DNA from: VXNE01 sp963665455
GTDB lineage: Bacteria > Pseudomonadota > Gammaproteobacteria > Pseudomonadales > Azotimanducaceae
NCBI GenBank assembly: GCA_963665455.1
Contig: OY762279.1
Coordinates: forward strand, 2,914,001 to 2,978,000
Length of the DNA stretch: 64,000 nucleotides
Direction: 5' to 3'
The notes under the pieces: model-generated
What the model was told of the DNA's origin: nothing
The model's input: the letters and a program-made list of their open reading frames with translations, nothing else
Databases searched by the model: none
Shown here: positions 59,802-64,000 of the stretch, one piece after another
How positions within the stretch are numbered: the first letter of the stretch is position 1
How the letters are laid out: each line of letters opens with the position of its first letter
Translations under genes and position numbers: made by a program

Positions 59802-62144
59802 ATGTCGGAAACGGGCATCGGCGCGGCCGTCAGGCGCAAGGAGGACCTCCGGTTCATCACCGGGGCCGGGAACTACATCGACGACATCAACCAGCCGGGT
59901 CAGACGTACGCCGTCTTTCTCCGGTCGCCGCACGCGCGGGCGAAGATTGTCGGCATCGACGCGAGCGGGGCGCTCGCGACGCCGGGCGTGGTGGCGGTCT
60001 TCACGGGGGCAGACCTGGCCGCGGACGGCATCGGGGACCTGCCCTGTGGCTGGTTGGTCAAGTCGCGGGACGGTTCGGACATGATCCAGCCGCCGCATCC
60101 GCCGATTGCGGTGGAGCGCGTCAACTACGTGGGGGAGCCCTACGGCATCGTCATCGCGGAAACGCTCCAGGCGGCCCGCGACGGTGCCGAGGCGGTGGCC
60201 ACGGACTTCGAGGATCTGCCCGCCGTGGTGGACGTCGCCACGGCGACGGAAGCCGACCAGTTGCACGAGTCCGTGCCCAACAACCGTTGCTACGACTGGG
60301 AGTTCGGCGACCAGGCGGCGACGGAGGCGGCGTTCGCGCGGGCGGCGCACGTGACGTACCTCGACATCGTGAACAACCGCCTGATCCCGAACGCGATGGA
60401 GCCGCGGGCGGCCATCGGCTGCTACAACGCCGCGTCCGGCGACTACACGCTCTACATGAACTCCCAGAACCCGCACCTGGAGCGGCTGGTGCTCGCGGCC
60501 TTCGTGCAGTTGGCGCCGGAGTCCAAGCTGCGGGTGGTGTCGCCCGACGTGGGCGGCGGCTTCGGATCGAAGATCTTTATCTATGCCGAGGAGACCGCGG
60601 TGACCTGGGCCGCGGCCAAGGTGCGCCGGCCCGTGAAGTGGGTCGCAGACCGCGCCGAGTCGTTCCTGGGAGACTGCCACGGCCGGGACCACGTTACGCA
60701 CGCGGAGCTTGCCCTCGCGGACGACGGCGAGTTTCTGGGATTGCGCGTCGCGACGACGGCCAACATGGGGGCCTATCTCTCGACGTTCGCGTCGAGCGTG
60801 CCGACCTACCTCTACGGGACGTTGCTGGCGGGGCAGTACAAGACGCCGGCGATCTACGTCGAGGTGCAGTCGGTCTTCACGAACACGGCCCCCGTGGACG
60901 CGTACCGCGGGGCTGGGCGGCCCGAAGCGACCTATGTCGTCGAGCGCCTGGTCGAGACGGCGGCCCGGGAACTCGGCATGGACCCGGCGGCGATCCGGCG
61001 GCGGAACTTCATTCAGCCGGACCAGTTCCCGTACGAGACCCCGGTGGCGCTCACCTACGACACCGGCGACTACGAGGCGAGCCTGGGCCGCGCCCTCGAT
61101 CGCGCCGATTACGCGCACTTCGCGGCGCGGCGGGCGGAGTCCGAAGCGCGCGGCAAGAAGCGCGGCATCGGCATTTCGGCCTATATCGAGGCGTGCGGAC
61201 TCGCGCCCTCGCAGGTGGCGCTGTCCCTCGGGGCGGGGGTGGGGCTCTTCGAGAGCGCGGAGGTGCGGGTGAACGTGACCGGCTCGGTGACGGTCATCAC
61301 CGGCTCGCACAGCCACGGCCAGGGGCATGAGACGACGTTCGCCCAGGTCGTCTCGGACCAGCTCGGCATCCCCTTCGAGAACGTCGAGGTGGTGCATGGG
61401 GACACGGGGCGGCAGGACTACGGTCTCGGCACCTATGGCTCCCGCTCCATCGCCGTCGGCGGCTCGGCCATCGTCAAGGCGACGGACAAGATCATCGCCA
61501 AGGGCAAGAAGATCGTCGCGCACACCTTCGAGACCACGGACGACAAGATCGATTTCGAGAACGGGGTGTTCTCGGAGCAGGAGTCGAACCGGTCGATGGA
61601 GTTCGGCGAGGTGGCCTTCGCGGCCTACGTGCCGGCGAGCTTCCCCTTGGACGAACTCGAACCGGGGCTTTCGGAGAAGGCTTTCTACGATCCGGGCAAC
61701 TTCACCTATCCCGCGGGCACGCACATCTGCGAGGTGGAGGTGGACCCGGACACGGGTTCGGTGGAGATCGTCAACTTCGTGGCGGTGGACGACTTCGGCC
61801 TCATCATCAACCCGATGATCGTCGAGGGGCAGGTCCACGGCGGGCTGGTGCAGGGCATCGGCCAGGCGCTCCTCGAACACGGGGTGTACGACGAGGGAGG
61901 GCAGCTCGTCACGGGCTCCTACATGGACTACTGCATGCCGCGCGCCGACGACGTGCCGAGCTTCGTGGTGGACACCACGGTCACGCCGTGTACCCATAAT
62001 CCGCTCGGGGTGAAGGGCTGCGGCGAGGCCGGGGCCATCGGGGCGACGGCTGCGGTGATGAACGCGGTGACAGACGCGCTGGGCGTCAAGGAGTTGGCGA
62101 TGCCCGCGACCTCCGAGACGGTCTGGAACGCATTGCGCGGATAG
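59802..62144 (+). CDS. Molybdenum hydroxylase large subunit, form II CoxL-like
   Basis: 780 residues of the xanthine-oxidase family: RRKEDLRFITGAGNYIDDI, GGGFGSKIFIY, DAYRGAGRPEATYVVERL and VKGCGEAGAIGA with the catalytic Glu region. The active-site loop is A367-YRGAGR, the form II signature, not the AYxCSFR of bona fide aerobic CO dehydrogenase (form I). Substrate may therefore be an aldehyde, N-heterocycle or other compound rather than CO. GAGGAGGGG precedes the ATG, and coxS ends 13 bases upstream. Confidence 0.9.
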   Translation: MSETGIGAAVRRKEDLRFITGAGNYIDDINQPGQTYAVFLRSPHARAKIVGIDASGALATPGVVAVFTGADLAADGIGDLPCGWLVKSRDGSDMIQPPHPPIAVERVNYVGEPYGIVIAETLQAARDGAEAVATDFEDLPAVVDVATATEADQLHESVPNNRCYDWEFGDQAATEAAFARAAHVTYLDIVNNRLIPNAMEPRAAIGCYNAASGDYTLYMNSQNPHLERLVLAAFVQLAPESKLRVVSPDVGGGFGSKIFIYAEETAVTWAAAKVRRPVKWVADRAESFLGDCHGRDHVTHAELALADDGEFLGLRVATTANMGAYLSTFASSVPTYLYGTLLAGQYKTPAIYVEVQSVFTNTAPVDAYRGAGRPEATYVVERLVETAARELGMDPAAIRRRNFIQPDQFPYETPVALTYDTGDYEASLGRALDRADYAHFAARRAESEARGKKRGIGISAYIEACGLAPSQVALSLGAGVGLFESAEVRVNVTGSVTVITGSHSHGQGHETTFAQVVSDQLGIPFENVEVVHGDTGRQDYGLGTYGSRSIAVGGSAIVKATDKIIAKGKKIVAHTFETTDDKIDFENGVFSEQESNRSMEFGEVAFAAYVPASFPLDELEPGLSEKAFYDPGNFTYPAGTHICEVEVDPDTGSVEIVNFVAVDDFGLIINPMIVEGQVHGGLVQGIGQALLEHGVYDEGGQLVTGSYMDYCMPRADDVPSFVVDTTVTPCTHNPLGVKGCGEAGAIGATAAVMNAVTDALGVKELAMPATSETVWNALRG

Positions 62145-62155
62145 GGGGAAGGCTC

Positions 62156-62950
62156 ATGTATCGCTTCAACTACCACAAGGCATCGAGCCTCGCCCAGGCC
62201 GCGGAATTGCGCTCGGGGGCCGAGGACGCCGTGTTCCTCGCCGGAGGCATGACGCTCATTCCCACCCTGAAGCAACGCTTGGCCGCGCCGTCGGATGTCG
62301 TGGACCTCGCGGGTGTCGAGGGCTTAAGCGGCATCACGGTCGGGGACACGGTCCGCATAGGTGCCATGACGCGCCACGCGGACGTGGCCGCTTCGGACGC
62401 GGTCCGGGGGGCGATACCGGCCCTCGCGGACCTCGCCGGACGCATCGGCGACGCCCACGTGCGCAACCGGGGGACCATCGGCGGCTCCATCGCCAATAGC
62501 GACCCGGCCGCGGACTACCCGGCCGCCGTGGTGGGGCTGAACGCCACGGTCCACACGGACCGGCGCGCCATCGGCGGGGACGACTTCTTCCTCGACCTGT
62601 TCGAGACGGCACTGGAGGACGGAGAGATCGTCACGGCGGTCGAATTCCCCATCCCGGCGCGGGCGGCCTACGCGAAGTTCCCGAACCCCGCGTCGCGCTA
62701 CGCCATCGTCGGGGTCATGGTGGCCGAACTCGATGGCACGGTGCGCGTGGGCGTCACCGGCGCGGGGCCATGCGCGTTCCGTTCGGCGGAGATCGAAGCC
62801 GCGCTGGCCGGAGGGCTATCCGTGGCGGCGCTCGATGGCGTCACCGTGCCGGACGGGGACCTGAACTCGGACATGCACGCGTCTGCGGAGTACCGGGCGC
62901 ACTTGGTCGGAGTGATGGCGCGGCGGGCGGTGGGAGCACTGGTCGGGTAA
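62156..62950 (+). CDS. Molybdenum hydroxylase FAD-binding medium subunit (CoxM-like)
   Basis: 264 residues. The FAD pyrophosphate-binding loop AGGMTLIPTLKQRLAAPS, the second loop HVRNRGTIGGSIANSDPAADYPAA and the C-terminal CO_deh_flav_C-like domain (YAKFPNPASRYAIVGVMV) are present. It accepts electrons from the Fe-S subunit and passes them to quinone or another acceptor. It begins 11 bases after coxL. No separate Mo-cofactor maturation genes (coxD, coxE, coxF) are seen before the window changes content, though others may lie elsewhere. Confidence 0.9.
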   Translation: MYRFNYHKASSLAQAAELRSGAEDAVFLAGGMTLIPTLKQRLAAPSDVVDLAGVEGLSGITVGDTVRIGAMTRHADVAASDAVRGAIPALADLAGRIGDAHVRNRGTIGGSIANSDPAADYPAAVVGLNATVHTDRRAIGGDDFFLDLFETALEDGEIVTAVEFPIPARAAYAKFPNPASRYAIVGVMVAELDGTVRVGVTGAGPCAFRSAEIEAALAGGLSVAALDGVTVPDGDLNSDMHASAEYRAHLVGVMARRAVGALVG

Positions 62951-62952
62951 CG

Positions 62953-63144
62953 CTACGGCGTTGGTGCAGGACTGGCCGCGCTAGCGCGTCGGTCCTCGAT
63001 CTTCGTCCGCGATGCGCTCCAGTAGCGCGCGCCGGACTCGATGTGGGCAACGATTGACCGCGGTACGCCCGCCCGACTGGCCAGCGCCGCCTGCGTGAGC
63101 CCGGCGCGTTTGCGTGCCTCGCGGACCAAGCTTCGTAGGATCAT
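62953..63144 (-). CDS. Short XRE-type helix-turn-helix protein
   Basis: 63 residues. A clear HTH_3 motif, SLVREARKRAGLTQAALASRAGVPRSIVAHIESGAR, is followed by a tail that no longer resembles the fourth and fifth helices of the family and may be frameshifted. It could be a truncated antitoxin or regulator. The ATG at 63144 lies at the predicted transcript start. The stop is 2 bases from the convergent coxM stop. Confidence 0.55.
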   Translation of the reverse strand: MILRSLVREARKRAGLTQAALASRAGVPRSIVAHIESGARYWSASRTKIEDRRASAASPAPTP

Positions 63145-63150
63145 CGAAGC

Positions 63151-63180
63151 TGTATAGCCAATCCGGTATTGATGGGTCAA
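63151..63180 (-). promoter_or_regulatory. Promoter for the XRE gene
   Basis: The minus strand carries TTGACC (63175-63180, 5 of 6) and TATACA (63151-63156, 4 of 6) with an 18-base spacer. The transcript would begin at about 63144-63145, at the ATG itself, implying a leaderless or nearly leaderless mRNA. Confidence 0.5.
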
Positions 63181-63388
63181 ACAACGTGCGAGATGTCGCA
63201 CGAAACGGCGGGCGGATTCCCGGCATGAATTTCGGTCTGGCTGTGGCACAACGTGGGTTTTGCAGCCGCGTTGCGCCGACCCATGCCGGAAGCCGCCACC
63301 GCCCCTTGTCCTGGACCGTTTCCCTTATCGGGCCGGGCCTATGTTAGCGTTCCGCCTGTCGAGGTCCGGTCCGACGAGGGAGTCCGCC

Positions 63389-64000
63389 ATGCCGGAAGCC
63401 GTTCCTGTTACCGACCACACGACGACGATGTCGTCGCGCGCCAGACCACGCCCTGCGGCGAAGCCGTCGCTACGCGACTACCCGGCGTCGGACGGTAAGC
63501 CGATGGGCGAGACGCCGTTCCACTGGCGCGCCATGGTGGACGCGGCAGAGGCGCTGCACGAGTTCTTCGCTACTCGGCTCGACGTCTACGTCGGCAGCAA
63601 CATGATGATGTATTACATCGAGGACGACACCGACACGAGCGTGTCGCCGGACGTGTTCGTGACGTTGGGGGTGCCGAAGCTGCCGGAGCGGCGGGTGTGG
63701 CGCACGTGGGTGGAGGGCGGCCGGTTCGCGGACTTCGTGCTGGAGATGACGTCGGAGAGCTCGAAGGGCAGGGACGCGGGGCCGAAGAGGGACCTGTTCG
63801 CGCGGTTGGGCGTGCGGGAATACTGGCAGTTCGACCCGGAGGGGAAGTACCTGGATCCGAGGCTAAAGGGCCATCGACTCGACGTGCGGGGTCACTACCA
63901 GCCGTTGGTTTTGGAGGAACGCGACGGCTTCCTGTGCCACGGGAGCCTGCTCGGCTTGGAGTTGCGCCTGGAGGGCGTGCGGCTGCGCCTCTACGACCCG
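63389..64000 (+). CDS. Uma2 family endonuclease (3' end outside window)
   Basis: At least 204 codons, still open at the right edge. After a ~45-residue variable N-terminus comes the Uma2/DUF820 PD-(D/E)xK core: YVGSNMMMYYIEDDTDTSVSPDVFV with the acidic Asp, FADFVLEMTSESSKGRDAG with the E-x-T strand, and RDLFARLGVREYWQFDP. The ATG follows GAGGGAG by about 6 bases. Uma2 proteins are abundant in cyanobacteria and other lineages, and their biological role is unsettled. The 244-base spacer upstream (63145-63388) contains only the XRE promoter as a recognisable element. Confidence 0.85.
   Translation, partial: MPEAVPVTDHTTTMSSRARPRPAAKPSLRDYPASDGKPMGETPFHWRAMVDAAEALHEFFATRLDVYVGSNMMMYYIEDDTDTSVSPDVFVTLGVPKLPERRVWRTWVEGGRFADFVLEMTSESSKGRDAGPKRDLFARLGVREYWQFDPEGKYLDPRLKGHRLDVRGHYQPLVLEERDGFLCHGSLLGLELRLEGVRLRLYDP

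Overview
This is a gene-dense, high-GC bacterial chromosome segment. SecB, EnvC and the arrangement secB-rhodanese(yibN) divergent from gpmI-envC, followed a few genes later by a CtpA-type protease, point to a proteobacterium, most likely a gammaproteobacterium. The catabolic repertoire (form II CO-dehydrogenase-like oxidase, CaiB/BaiF CoA-transferase, acyl-CoA dehydrogenase, D-aminoacylase, GH20 hexosaminidase) would suit an uncultured marine or host-associated lineage; that is inference. No rRNA, tRNA or CRISPR array was found.

Layout. 1-8.6 kb: housekeeping and catabolic genes, including a 38-residue ribosomal protein bTHX gene. 8.6-12.8 kb: one 1,397-residue exported mosaic protein (degenerate zinc-protease motif, Asp-rich calcium-type repeats, two copies of a beta-rich repeat, a formylglycine-generating-enzyme-like domain and an Ig-like tail). 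12.9-15.0 kb: a FadB-like fusion enzyme. 15.0-22.9 kb: a tightly coupled five-gene operon, HAD-UbiA fusion, DprE1-like oxidase, DprE2-like reductase and two tandem 717-residue GT-C-like membrane proteins. It looks like a complete route for making polyprenyl-phosphate D-arabinofuranose (or ribofuranose) and using it outside the cytoplasm.

23.0-36.6 kb is mostly minus strand: a propeller lipoprotein candidate and a TonB-domain lipoprotein, a kinase coupled to a GH20 hexosaminidase, a CBS-less KpsF/GutQ isomerase (plus strand), CCA-type nucleotidyltransferase, NYN nuclease, TPP enzyme, an overlapping GNAT/DUF427/unknown trio, a trans-sulfuration PLP enzyme, acyl-CoA dehydrogenase, SecB and rhodanese. 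36.8-43.1 kb is plus strand: GpmI, EnvC, homocysteine methyltransferase family, Amt and CtpA. A CaiB/BaiF transferase lies at 43.2-44.4 kb.

44.6-58.4 kb is an accessory defence island: VapBC-type toxin-antitoxin, an AlbA_2/ATPase regulator flanked by helically phased repeats, a two-subunit type III-like restriction-modification system (nuclease-helicase plus beta-class methyltransferase), a decayed fragment of a second methyltransferase, an Rpn-like nuclease, an OLD/PARIS-type ATPase with a broken TOPRIM-like partner, and a DUF222-HNH endonuclease. 58.7-63.0 kb carries coxG-coxS-coxL-coxM-type genes of the form II class, then a short XRE regulator and an Uma2 nuclease running off the right edge.
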